This document shows, in pieces, positions 1 through 5,627 of a stretch of DNA of 64,000 bases. The stretch is from DYFC01 sp041658585 (GTDB taxonomy: Bacteria; Nitrospirota; Thermodesulfovibrionia; Thermodesulfovibrionales; SM23-35). The notes beneath the pieces are model-generated. The model worked only from the letters and a program-made list of their open reading frames with translations. It ran no database searches and had not been told where the DNA came from. The position numbers were made by a program, and so were the translations under genes. The stretch lies in contig JBAZZX010000005.1 of the NCBI GenBank assembly GCA_041658585.1, positions 35,045 through 99,044 of the forward strand, given 5' to 3'. Position 1 is the stretch's first letter. Every line of letters begins with the position of its first letter.

Positions 1-35
1 TTTTCAAGAAAGAATCAGAATTATGTCAATAAAAC

Positions 36-140
36 CTATTTGTCGAGAGGGCTTCTGACGCCGAGGATATTTTTTGTTGCCACATGGGTGTAGATCATCG
101 TGGTCTGGAGATTCTGATGACCAAGCAGCTCGTTGACATG
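36..140 (-). pseudogene. Integron integrase (IntI-type tyrosine recombinase), C-terminal remnant
   Basis: Read on the minus strand, this stretch encodes about 33 residues ending in a TAG. They include LLGHQNLQTTMIYTHV and end VRSPLDK. This is the tail of integron integrases: the second box II histidine in LLGH and the catalytic tyrosine in MIYTHV, followed by the GVRSPLD motif typical of IntI rather than XerC/D. Upstream the frame meets a TAA within three codons, so the other ~280 residues are missing. The gene is dead. Its orientation, with the 5' side pointing right towards plus-strand genes, is that of an integrase facing its cassette array. Confidence 0.85.
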
Positions 141-197
141 TATAATTTATCCTTATATAATGCTTACAATAACAGAATAAGCATAAAAATAAATGTT
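141..197. other. Candidate attI remnant ending at a GTT crossover triplet, copy 1
   Basis: AT-rich 57 bp between the integrase remnant and the point where the two repeat copies diverge. It contains a short inverted repeat, TGCTT...AAGCA. Integron integrases cut within GTT at attI, so loss of similarity right after GTT fits insertion of a different first cassette in each copy. The bases after GTT do not match the GTTRRRY core well, so this is an inference from position. Confidence 0.45.
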
Positions 198-228
198 CGG
201 TCATCAGACATGATCAGAAAGCTATAGC

Positions 229-1299
229 ATGATGTTCATCACACGACTCATAACGGAATTCGGCGAGTACCACTACACGCCTGACTACGTGCGTGGCGTT
301 CTCGTCGAAATAACCGGGATTCTGATCGAGGTGCTCCTTCTCTCCATTGCGGTGCCCGTCATTTTCTATTTTGTCCGTCGAGTACGAACGAGGCCCATTC
401 GGGCAATGGTGGATTTCTATCTTTTTCAGATATTTCACAAGGTCACACGTATGTTTCTTCGAATGGCATCAATCAGCGATCTCATGCCGATTATAGCAGA
501 AGAGCAGAAACACAATCCGAAGTTCGAGATTTACAGCCACTTTGTCTACGGCAATCTCGAGAACATCCTGTTTGTCCTCAAGAGAACCTTTGCCAAAGGC
601 GATACGTTTCGCACGGAGGTTGACAAGCGATCTATTGATGACTTCAAGGAGTTCCGGACCATCTCAGACCGCTGTCTTGAGGAAATCGATCGACTTGCGG
701 CGATGCTTGTCGGAGTCCCGGACATCCAACAGGAACTCTTCCAGATGAGGATACTCGTTTATCCTCTTCGCGACCTATATGATGAGGTTATCACGGATAT
801 CAAGGACTCAGAGAAGGAGCCGTTTCGCCGGAACCTCCATTCCTATGACGTCCAACAACAGGCTGAGCAACTCACCACAATCATCGACTCAATCTTCACC
901 AAGCGCCGAAAATTGATCGACTCGATGATGAAGCATCAGCAGTGGCGTTCGTACGCGCAGCTCTTTCTGTCCATTGTTCGGCGTTGGGCGCAGATACGGA
1001 TATGCCGCTTCAGGAGAAGGCCCTATCGCGATTTCATCGCCCCGTCCCCGGTGCCTGACATGCTTCAAGAGTGGCGTGAAAGGGATCAAATGAGCCGAGA
1101 GCAAGCCGCTCAGACACTCGGGATTCCTGTTAGGGAGTACAGTGATTACGAGAACGGTTACAGGCAACCGGCAATGCACCTGTGGGAGAAGGTCAAGCCG
1201 TATCTTCGGAAGGCAAACGATGTCATTAAAGAGAAGCAAAGGACCGAACAATCAACTCCACCCTATTCGGAGAACCACGGCGGTTCTCCTCAAGGGTGA
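229..1299 (+). CDS. Membrane-anchored protein with C-terminal XRE-like HTH, unknown function
   Basis: 356 residues. One hydrophobic segment near residues 27-50 is followed by a basic stop-transfer stretch (RRVRTRP), so the protein probably has a single membrane anchor with most of the chain in the cytoplasm. Residues about 70-260 are charged and helical with no family I recognise. Residues 278-326 look like a small helix-turn-helix of the XRE/Cro type (REQAAQTLGIPVREYSDYENG). It is the first gene after the copy 1 attI-like site and may be the first cassette of that array. The start is ATGATG with only a weak upstream purine stretch. Unknown function; a membrane-tethered regulator is possible but unproven. 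Confidence 0.75.
   Translation: MMFITRLITEFGEYHYTPDYVRGVLVEITGILIEVLLLSIAVPVIFYFVRRVRTRPIRAMVDFYLFQIFHKVTRMFLRMASISDLMPIIAEEQKHNPKFEIYSHFVYGNLENILFVLKRTFAKGDTFRTEVDKRSIDDFKEFRTISDRCLEEIDRLAAMLVGVPDIQQELFQMRILVYPLRDLYDEVITDIKDSEKEPFRRNLHSYDVQQQAEQLTTIIDSIFTKRRKLIDSMMKHQQWRSYAQLFLSIVRRWAQIRICRFRRRPYRDFIAPSPVPDMLQEWRERDQMSREQAAQTLGIPVREYSDYENGYRQPAMHLWEKVKPYLRKANDVIKEKQRTEQSTPPYSENHGGSPQG
1269..1289. repeat. Hairpin at the 3' end of the HTH gene
   Basis: GGAGAACC, five bases, GGTTCTCC: a perfect 8-bp stem just inside the end of the preceding gene. No T-tract follows, so it is not a standard terminator. It also lacks the TAAC/GTTA borders of an attC. Confidence 0.4.
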
Positions 1300-1361
1300 G
1301 TTGACGCGTTGGGCAGCGGTAGAGTGCGTTGGATATTTTTATATTTTATAAGGAGGCTGTC

Positions 1362-1802
1362 ATGAAGAAAACAATCACAATAGTCAGTATTACCTTCTTG
1401 TCACTTTTCTCGGGATGTGCCCATCTAGATTTCGGAGATGAGGGACTTACCTATTATGATCCAAAGCCGTACTTGTTTGTGTCGACTACAAGAGATTGTG
1501 TGACTACTGCTGTGGTGCTGGTAGTACCTGAACAGAAGAAGGCGGTGAAATTTATATCAGGATATGGAACCGCCGACCTATCAGTAGGCCTAAACAACGG
1601 AATGATTACTTCTGCTGGACAGAAGACCGACACAAAAATACCGGAAACAATCGGTGCAATTACTAGTATAGGAACGGCAATGGCCGGTTTGAAGTTAAAG
1701 GAGCCGGGAAAGGGTTGCCCTCCTACAGCTGTACTCTATCCGATTGTATCTGGCGAGCCAGACAAAAAAAATCCAATCCCGTTTGACGTCCAAACGGAAT
1801 AG
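1362..1802 (+). CDS. Small predicted lipoprotein, unknown function
   Basis: 146 residues from the ATG at 1362, chosen because AAGGAGG lies at 1349-1355 and the chain then begins with a clear lipoprotein signal (MKK, hydrophobic run, LFSGC with the lipid-bearing cysteine at residue 19). The mature part has no motif I know; it is rich in Gly/Thr, resembles small integron-cassette proteins in size, and two Cys after the lipobox could pair. It lies 62 bp after the HTH gene on the same strand and ahead of a transposase, so it may be a second cassette of the copy 1 array, though I see no attC after it. Predicted location is the inner leaflet of the outer membrane. Confidence 0.7.
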   Translation: MKKTITIVSITFLSLFSGCAHLDFGDEGLTYYDPKPYLFVSTTRDCVTTAVVLVVPEQKKAVKFISGYGTADLSVGLNNGMITSAGQKTDTKIPETIGAITSIGTAMAGLKLKEPGKGCPPTAVLYPIVSGEPDKKNPIPFDVQTE

Positions 1803-1875
1803 ATCAAAGTTGGCGACGGGGACGTTGAGGACGTTGTGAATCTTTAGGGACGTTGTTACTTAAGTTGCATAACTA

Positions 1876-1904
1876 TTGACAAAGGCACAATTGAACAATA
1901 AAAT
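1876..1904 (+). promoter_or_regulatory. Sigma70 promoter giving a leaderless transposase mRNA
   Basis: TTGACA at 1876-1881, 17 bp spacer, TAAAAT at 1899-1904. The transposase ATG is at 1911, about where transcription should begin, and there is no ribosome binding site. A leaderless message is the natural reading. Confidence 0.6.
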
Positions 1905-1910
1905 ACTGCC

Positions 1911-2888
1911 ATGCCGCGACAAGCCAGATTGGATATGCCGGGAGCGTTGCACCACATAATGGTGCGGGGGATAAACAAGGAGTCCGTTTTCATTGACAAG
2001 GAGGACAAAGAACAACTACTTCAACGGCTTGGGATAAATCTTGTTGATGGGCAAGGTTTTGTATATGCCTGGGTAGTCATGGACAATCATCTGCATCTTC
2101 TTATCAAGAGCGGAAAACGAGGCATATCCGATATAATGCGAAAACTTCTGACGTGGTATGCCCAGTATTATAACCGTCTCCATCGGCGGAGAGGACATCT
2201 TTTCGAGAACCGCTATAAATCCATACTGTGTGAAGAAGAGACATACCTTCTTGCCTTAATCCGCTATATTCACCTTAATCCGGTGCGAGCTGGGATAGTC
2301 GGAACCATGGAAGAATTAGATGAGTATTTATGGAGCGGCCACAGTGCGGTAATGAGAAATGTCAGTCGGTCATGGATGGACATCGATTATGTGCTTGCTC
2401 AGTTTGGGAGAAAGAAGAGGGCCGCCGGGAATGCATACAGGAAATTTATAGAAGAAGGCATGACAATAGGGCGAAAACCCGAGCTTACGGGAGGTGGACT
2501 TGGCAGGAGTGGCGGAGGCTGGTCGGAGGTGGTAGCCAGGAGAAGGAAAGGTCAGAAAGAAGAATTCGATGAGCGGATACTCGGCGGCGGGAATTTTGTG
2601 CAGGAGGTACTGCAGGAAGCGGAAGACAGACAGATAAGGCAACTGAAGATACAGCGACGAGGAATAACGATAGGGTCAATAATAGACGAAGAATGCACAA
2701 AAGCAGGAATCAGCGAAAATGAGGTGAAGGCGGGCAGCCGCAGGGGGCCGGTGAGCAGACTCCGGGCAAGAATAGCATACCGGAGCAGGGATGAACTTGG
2801 ATTATCGGCGGCGGAAATAGCCCGTCACATGGGCATGGCAACATCGAGTATTACGAGAGCTATCGATAGAGAGCATCATACATCATAG
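1911..2888 (+). CDS. REP-associated tyrosine transposase (RAYT, Y1_Tnp/IS200-like)
   Basis: 325 residues. Single-strand DNA transposase of the HUH type. The N-terminal ~180 residues carry the family marks: PRQARLDMPGALHHIMVRG at the start, the HUH metal site in NHLHLL (about residue 60), the candidate catalytic tyrosine in WYAQYYNR, and the YIHLNPVRAG block. The C-terminal ~50 residues form a helix-turn-helix (LGLSAAEIARHMGM). Full length for the long RAYT form and apparently intact. Flanked by the 14-bp inverted repeats at 1847 and 2914. The same C-terminal domain survives as a remnant at 63662-63826, so the family has been active in this genome. RAYTs are usually domesticated single-copy genes that mobilise REP-like hairpins. 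Confidence 0.88.
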   Translation: MPRQARLDMPGALHHIMVRGINKESVFIDKEDKEQLLQRLGINLVDGQGFVYAWVVMDNHLHLLIKSGKRGISDIMRKLLTWYAQYYNRLHRRRGHLFENRYKSILCEEETYLLALIRYIHLNPVRAGIVGTMEELDEYLWSGHSAVMRNVSRSWMDIDYVLAQFGRKKRAAGNAYRKFIEEGMTIGRKPELTGGGLGRSGGGWSEVVARRRKGQKEEFDERILGGGNFVQEVLQEAEDRQIRQLKIQRRGITIGSIIDEECTKAGISENEVKAGSRRGPVSRLRARIAYRSRDELGLSAAEIARHMGMATSSITRAIDREHHTS

Positions 2889-2972
2889 CGGCGGATAATA
2901 ATAACGCAATTTCAGTAACAACGTCCCCAAAGAATCCTACACAAGGAAGAATCAGAATTATGTCAATAAAAC

Positions 2973-3077
2973 CTATTTGTCGAGAGGGCTTCTGACGCCG
3001 AGGATATTTTTTGTTGCCACATGGGTGTAGATCATCGTGGTCTGCAGATTCTGATGATCAAGCAGCTCGTTGACATG
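2973..3077 (-). pseudogene. Integron integrase C-terminal remnant, second copy
   Basis: Same ~33-residue IntI tail as at 36-140, ending in TAG, with LLGHQNLQTT, the catalytic Tyr in MIYTHV and VRSPLDK. Truncated at the same base as copy 1, so the deletion preceded the duplication. It lies just left of the plus-strand BrnT/BrnA genes, in the divergent arrangement expected of intI and a cassette array. Confidence 0.85.
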
Positions 3078-3134
3078 TATAATTTATCCTTATATAATGC
3101 TTGCAATAACAGAATAAGCATAAAAATAGATGTT
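3078..3134. other. Candidate attI remnant, copy 2
   Basis: Same 57-bp segment as 141-197 with two base changes, ending in GTT at 3132-3134. The first cassette would begin with the TT and carry brnT, whose ATG is 35 bases further on. Confidence 0.45.
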
Positions 3135-3166
3135 ATGTGTAAAATGAAAATAAAGAGGAGTAGCTT

Positions 3167-3466
3167 ATGCGATATTATTTCGACTGGCATCCTGAGAAAG
3201 CGAAGACAAATAGAAAAAAACATAATATCAGTTTTGAGCAAGCAGCCGGTATATTTCTCGATCCCAGAGCTATAACTGTGTTTGATGATGAACATAGTGA
3301 AAATGAAGACCGTTGGGTTACAATAGGAATAGATAAAAGCGGTATCCTATTGGTTATGGTACATACTTTTAATCAAATAGACAGCGAATGTTGCAGAATT
3401 CATATTATTTCTGCTCGAAAAGCAACCAAAAAGGAAGCAAAACATTATCGGGAGGAAAATAAATGA
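3167..3466 (+). CDS. brnT: BrnT family toxin (ribonuclease) of a type II TA module
   Basis: 99 residues, the usual BrnT length. BrnT toxins are small RelE-fold ribonucleases. Family features visible: the start YYFDWHPEKAKTNRKKHNISFEQA, then FLDP, a DDEHS stretch, RWVTIG, and the C-terminal RIHIISARKATKKEAKHY with its conserved Ile-Ser-Ala-Arg block. GAGGAG lies nine bases before the ATG. The stop overlaps the next start by four bases, so toxin and antitoxin are translationally coupled. First gene after the copy 2 attI-like site and followed by an attC, so this pair is probably one integron cassette. Confidence 0.9.
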   Translation: MRYYFDWHPEKAKTNRKKHNISFEQAAGIFLDPRAITVFDDEHSENEDRWVTIGIDKSGILLVMVHTFNQIDSECCRIHIISARKATKKEAKHYREENK

Positions 3467-3666
3467 AAAAAGAATACGATTTTTCCAAGGGTGAGAGGGG
3501 GAAGTTTTATAGACCGGATGCAGAATTGTATCTACCTATATACATCGAGCCTGACATGATGGAAGTGCTAAGTAAATTTTCAAAGAAAAAAGGCGTCGAG
3601 ATTGCAACGATAGTAAATGAGTGGATAAAAAAAGACATATCCATAGTAGAAACAATAACAAAATAA
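3463..3666 (+). CDS. BrnA-like antitoxin
   Basis: 67 residues, overlapping brnT by ATGA. It begins KKEYDFSKGERGKFY, the start typical of antitoxins paired with BrnT toxins, and its second half (YIEPDMMEVLSKFSKKKG, then IVNEWIKKD) fits a ribbon-helix-helix dimerisation and DNA-binding domain. It should neutralise BrnT and repress the operon. A distant relative with the same EYDF...RGKYYK start lies alone at 63325-63582. The stop is followed within a few bases by the attC at 3669. Confidence 0.8.
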   Translation: MKKEYDFSKGERGKFYRPDAELYLPIYIEPDMMEVLSKFSKKKGVEIATIVNEWIKKDISIVETITK

Positions 3667-3668
3667 CA

Positions 3669-3732
3669 CATAACCAATCACTCCACAGGATGCGGCGAAA
3701 CTAACGCCGCACCTGTGAGTTCTATCGTTAGC
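3669..3732. other. attC recombination site of the brnTA cassette
   Basis: Bordered by ATAACC on the left and CGTTAGC on the right. Between them two arms pair: left arm 3681-3697 and right arm 3705-3719. The right arm is the exact complement of the left except that the left arm has two extra bases, c at 3684 and a at 3690. On the bottom strand these are an unpaired G and T, the extrahelical bases that integron integrases use to read a folded attC. The loop is AAACTAA. Length is about 64 bp, within the attC range. It lies immediately after the brnA stop, as in a gene cassette. Confidence 0.8.
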
Positions 3733-3769
3733 TGACAAATAAAACATCAATTTAACCATTGAGGCAATA

Positions 3770-3865
3770 ATGTATTTAAAAGAAATATTAGAAGATGTCC
3801 TACCAACCAAGTGGTCACGTAGAATAATGGGATTGTCATTCGCATCTTCCATTGAGGTAGGATAG
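3770..3865 (+). CDS. Small ORF after attC, possible truncated cassette gene
   Basis: 31 codons from ATG, starting MYLKEILEDVLP and ending SSIEVG. There is a weak GAGG upstream. No family recognised. It starts 37 bases after the attC core, the usual place for a cassette gene, but it is short and may be only the front of a broken gene. The 120 bp that follow hold no gene; a GTGGACACC stretch there recalls the ends of some insertion sequences but nothing more can be matched. Confidence 0.25.
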   Translation: MYLKEILEDVLPTKWSRRIMGLSFASSIEVG

Positions 3866-3990
3866 AAAAAGTGGACACCAAAGTCAGAGCCACCACTTGG
3901 GCCACTTACAAATCAGAAAATACAAAGAAACATAGTCACCGAAAGAAAAATTTGTTAAAATAACTTCAAGAGAAAAAAGGAGTTATCATA

Positions 3991-4191
3991 ATGAGCAAAA
4001 TACAAAATATCGAAAGAGAAGTCCAAGGCCTAAATCCTGATGAACTTCAGGCTTTTAGAAAATGGTTCTGGGATTTCGACGCGCAAAAATGGGATCGGCA
4101 GTTTGAAAAAGATGCTTTATCTGGAAAGCTCGATTCACTGGCCGAGACAGCCATCAAAGCGTTTAAGTCCGGTCACTGCTCCGAAATTTGA
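3991..4191 (+). CDS. Addiction-module antitoxin-like protein
   Basis: 66 residues beginning MSKIQNIEREVQGLNPDELQ and containing FRKWFWDFDAQKWDRQ, then a C-terminal stretch DSLAETAIKAFKSG. This is a common small acidic antitoxin family usually paired with a RelE/ParE-type toxin that starts KHFASPEFW. That toxin start follows directly, overlapping the stop, but its gene is truncated (see 4188-4361). AAGGAG precedes the ATG. With its toxin broken, this may be an orphan antitoxin. Confidence 0.75.
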   Translation: MSKIQNIEREVQGLNPDELQAFRKWFWDFDAQKWDRQFEKDALSGKLDSLAETAIKAFKSGHCSEI

Positions 4192-4361
4192 AGCATTTTG
4201 CCTCGCCGGAGTTTTGGGGACTCTATAGGGCACTGCCGCAGTCTGTTCAAGACCTTGCAGGTAGAAATTTTGCATTAAATGAACTACCCCGCCGCAAGCA
4301 GCGGGGAATTGAACCCAAAGAGATTAAAGGAATTGGGATACTTAGAATCGCATCGCAATGA
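4188..4361 (+). pseudogene. RelE/ParE-like toxin, truncated by a hairpin repeat
   Basis: Starts at a TTG overlapping the antitoxin stop and reads KHFASPEFWGLYRALP then SVQDLAGRNFAL, matching the first ~30 residues of the toxin family that partners the preceding antitoxin. The frame then runs into the hairpin repeat at 4287-4306 and continues with a repeat-derived, proline/arginine-rich sequence to a TGA. The other half of the toxin, including the usual C-terminal arginine and active-site region, is absent. Very probably inactive. Confidence 0.7.
4287..4306. repeat. Interspersed hairpin repeat (CCCCGC...GCGGGG)
   Basis: CCCCGC, eight bases CGCAAGCA, GCGGGG inside the wider unit AACTAC...GGAATTGAACC. 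It resembles REP-like hairpins and breaks the toxin gene here. I see only this one copy in the window. The intact RAYT at 1911 could in principle mobilise such units, but its own flanking repeats have a different sequence. Confidence 0.5.
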
Positions 4362-4495
4362 AATAATGGAACAATGAGGACGGCGACTGTATGCATTTAC
4401 GAATTTATTTGTTGAGGAGCAACGCCAATGTCAAATTGAATGATGCCAAAAGTACCTCATGTTACGTTATAATGATTTGTATAAGGAGGCAAATT

Positions 4496-4708
4496 ATGAA
4501 TGCAGAATATACGGCAGCAATAAAGCAATCAGGTGATTGGTGGATTGGATGGATAGAGGAAATTCCGGGCGTAAACTGTCAAGAAGGAACGTATGACGAA
4601 CTGCTTGAAAGCCTTCGGCTAACCCTGAAAGAGGCACTTGACTTTAACCGAAGGGACGCTATCGCCGCTGTAGGTTCAGGATATAAAGAAGAAAAAATCG
4701 CGGTATGA
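4496..4708 (+). CDS. hicB: HicB family antitoxin
   Basis: 70 residues from the ATG at 4496, chosen because AAGGAGG lies at 4483-4489; a longer reading from 4391 has no ribosome site. HicB fold is seen in YTAAIKQSGDWWIGWIEE, IPGVNCQEGTYDELLESL and LTLKEALDF, the degraded RNase H-like domain that binds HicA. No extra DNA-binding domain follows, so it may autoregulate weakly or through the HicA complex. Gene order hicB-hicA is reversed from the classical E. coli order, which is common in this subfamily. The downstream hicA is interrupted. Confidence 0.85.
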   Translation: MNAEYTAAIKQSGDWWIGWIEEIPGVNCQEGTYDELLESLRLTLKEALDFNRRDAIAAVGSGYKEEKIAV

Positions 4709-4893
4709 AGCGCAGTGAACTGCTGAAGTAACTGCGGTCACAAAGATGTGAATTTATCAGAGAAGGTAGCCGCCATTCATGGTGGTGGAACCCCAGCCAA
4801 AACAAACGATCGTCTATTCCAAGACATACTGAAATCGACGATAATCTTGTTCGAAAAATTTGTAAAGACCTCGGAATAGAACAAATAAAATGA
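4705..4893 (+). pseudogene. hicA: HicA toxin with an in-frame TAA at codon 9
   Basis: The ATG overlaps the hicB stop. The frame reads MKRSELLK, TAA, then LRSQRCEFIREGSRHSWWW, NPSQNKRSSIPRHTEID and KICKDLGIEQIK to a TGA. Apart from the TAA it is a full-length HicA (63 codons) with the conserved glycine-serine-arginine-histidine block carrying the catalytic histidine and the PRHTEI motif. One base change turns a Lys/Gln codon into stop. The toxin is probably silenced unless it restarts downstream, which would remove the first helix. Confidence 0.85.
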
Positions 4894-4894
4894 G

Positions 4895-4984
4895 CCTTAA
4901 CACCGCCTTCAACCCAGACGCGGAATAAGCATAGTTTCTTTTTCGCGAAGGTGTTTGCCCGCGCCGCTGATTTACTACGTTATC
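4895..4984. other. Degenerate attC-like site after hicBA
   Basis: Begins CCTTAAC and ends CGTTATC, the inverted borders of an attC. Inner elements that can pair are CAACCCAG with CTGATTT and CGCGG with CCGCG, plus ACACC/GGTGT in the central stem. Pairing is looser than at 3669 and the loop is long. It lies two bases after the hicA stop, where a cassette attC belongs, and vapB follows, so I read it as a decayed attC of about 90 bp. Confidence 0.45.
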
Positions 4985-5006
4985 TGTCAAAATAACTAAA
5001 GGACAC

Positions 5007-5042
5007 TTGATAAATACATACGATTAATGCATACTAATGCAT
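5007..5042 (+). promoter_or_regulatory. vapBC promoter with twin ATGCAT operator
   Basis: TTGATA at 5007-5012 and a weak -10 (CATACT at 5030-5035) with a 17-bp spacer. Two palindromic ATGCAT boxes at 5027-5032 and 5037-5042 are one helical turn apart and overlap the -10. VapB/VapC complexes repress their own operon from such paired palindromes, so this is a likely autoregulatory site. The vapB ATG is 30 bases on. Confidence 0.5.
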
Positions 5043-5071
5043 ATAGAATATATTGATGGAAGGGGAATTTT

Positions 5072-5269
5072 ATGAGGACCACACTCAACATTGAAGACAG
5101 ATTACTTGACAAGGCAGCAAAGTTGACTGGTATTAAGGAAAAAACTTCCCTTGTCAGACTTGGGCTTGAAGCACTCATAGCAAAAGAAAGCAGTAAGAGA
5201 CTCGCAAACCTCGGAGGAACAGAGAAGAAATTAAATATGGTCCCTCGCAGAAGATCAGCAGGCGCGTAA
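5072..5269 (+). CDS. vapB: VapB family antitoxin
   Basis: 65 residues. The start MRTTLNIEDRLLDKAAKLTG is the ribbon-helix-helix of VapB (DUF2191) antitoxins, followed by KTSLVRLGLEALIAKESS and a basic, flexible tail that wraps the toxin. GGAAGGGG precedes the ATG. One base separates its stop from vapC, so the two are co-translated. It should bind the ATGCAT operator upstream and inhibit VapC. Confidence 0.9.
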   Translation: MRTTLNIEDRLLDKAAKLTGIKEKTSLVRLGLEALIAKESSKRLANLGGTEKKLNMVPRRRSAGA

Positions 5270-5270
5270 A

Positions 5271-5627
5271 ATGGTTCTTGTTGACACCTCGGTGTGGGTT
5301 GAACATCTTCGATCCGGCAACGTCGGACTTGAAAATCTATTAAATGAAGGCCATGTTGTTTGTCATCTGTTCATAGTTGGGGAACTCGCTTGTGGCAACC
5401 TCTCAAACAGGTCTGCAATCCTTTCTCTCTTGCAAGCCCTCCCTTTGGTGAACCATGCAGAACATGAAGAAGTGATGCATTTTATAGAGAATTATTCACT
5501 TATGGGAAAAGGGTTAGGGTACATCGATATGCATCTGATTGTTTCGGCTCTATTGACGAAAGTTTCAATTTGGACACTCGATAAGAAACTCAAAGAGGTT
5601 TCTTCAAAGCTGGGGTTAGAGTACTGA
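5271..5627 (+). CDS. vapC: VapC toxin, PIN-domain ribonuclease
   Basis: 118 residues. PIN nuclease that cleaves RNA (tRNA or rRNA in known VapCs). Acidic residues of the active site are visible: Asp5 in VLVDTSVWVEHL, the glutamate in FIVGELACGNL, and aspartates in GLGYIDMHLI and WTLDKKL. Complete length. Its last 38 bases overlap the tail of the minus-strand alkD-like reading frame. The arrangement attC-vapBC suggests the last cassette of the copy 2 array. Confidence 0.92.
   Translation: MVLVDTSVWVEHLRSGNVGLENLLNEGHVVCHLFIVGELACGNLSNRSAILSLLQALPLVNHAEHEEVMHFIENYSLMGKGLGYIDMHLIVSALLTKVSIWTLDKKLKEVSSKLGLEY

Larger units (their letters stand above)
5..197. repeat. 193-bp direct repeat, copy 1 (integron integrase tail plus attI-like segment)
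   Basis: Nearly identical to 2942-3134 (about five mismatches by eye). The unit holds the 3' end of an integron-integrase gene on the minus strand and about 57 bp beyond it. Similarity stops at the GTT at 195-197, where the two copies continue into unrelated DNA. The left limit may extend beyond the window. Confidence 0.9.
1847..2927. mobile_element. RAYT-type transposase unit with 14-bp terminal inverted repeats
   Basis: GGGACGTTGTTACT at 1847-1860 is repeated exactly and inverted at 2914-2927, flanking the transposase gene. Similarity continues imperfectly for about ten bases on the inner side. Two more GGACGTTG half-copies lie just upstream near 1819-1837. Such flanking hairpin-prone repeats are what REP-associated tyrosine transposases are thought to recognise. 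It sits between the copy 1 cassettes and repeat copy 2. Confidence 0.65.
2942..3134. repeat. 193-bp direct repeat, copy 2
   Basis: Second copy of the unit at 5-197, offset by 2937 bp and about 97% identical by eye. It again diverges right after GTT (3132-3134). The two copies bracket the 2.7 kb with the HTH gene, lipoprotein and RAYT, so that stretch could be lost by homologous recombination between them. Confidence 0.9.

Noticed and set aside
889..1251. Reverse-strand frame of 120 codons opposite the HTH gene
   Set aside because: A shadow of the plus-strand gene, with no recognisable protein features.
1269..1289. Terminator or attC after the HTH gene
   Set aside because: The 8-bp hairpin lacks a T-tract and lacks TAAC/GTTA borders.
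4391..4495. A longer HicB start at 4391
   Set aside because: No ribosome site there; AAGGAGG and a normal HicB N-terminus place the start at 4496.
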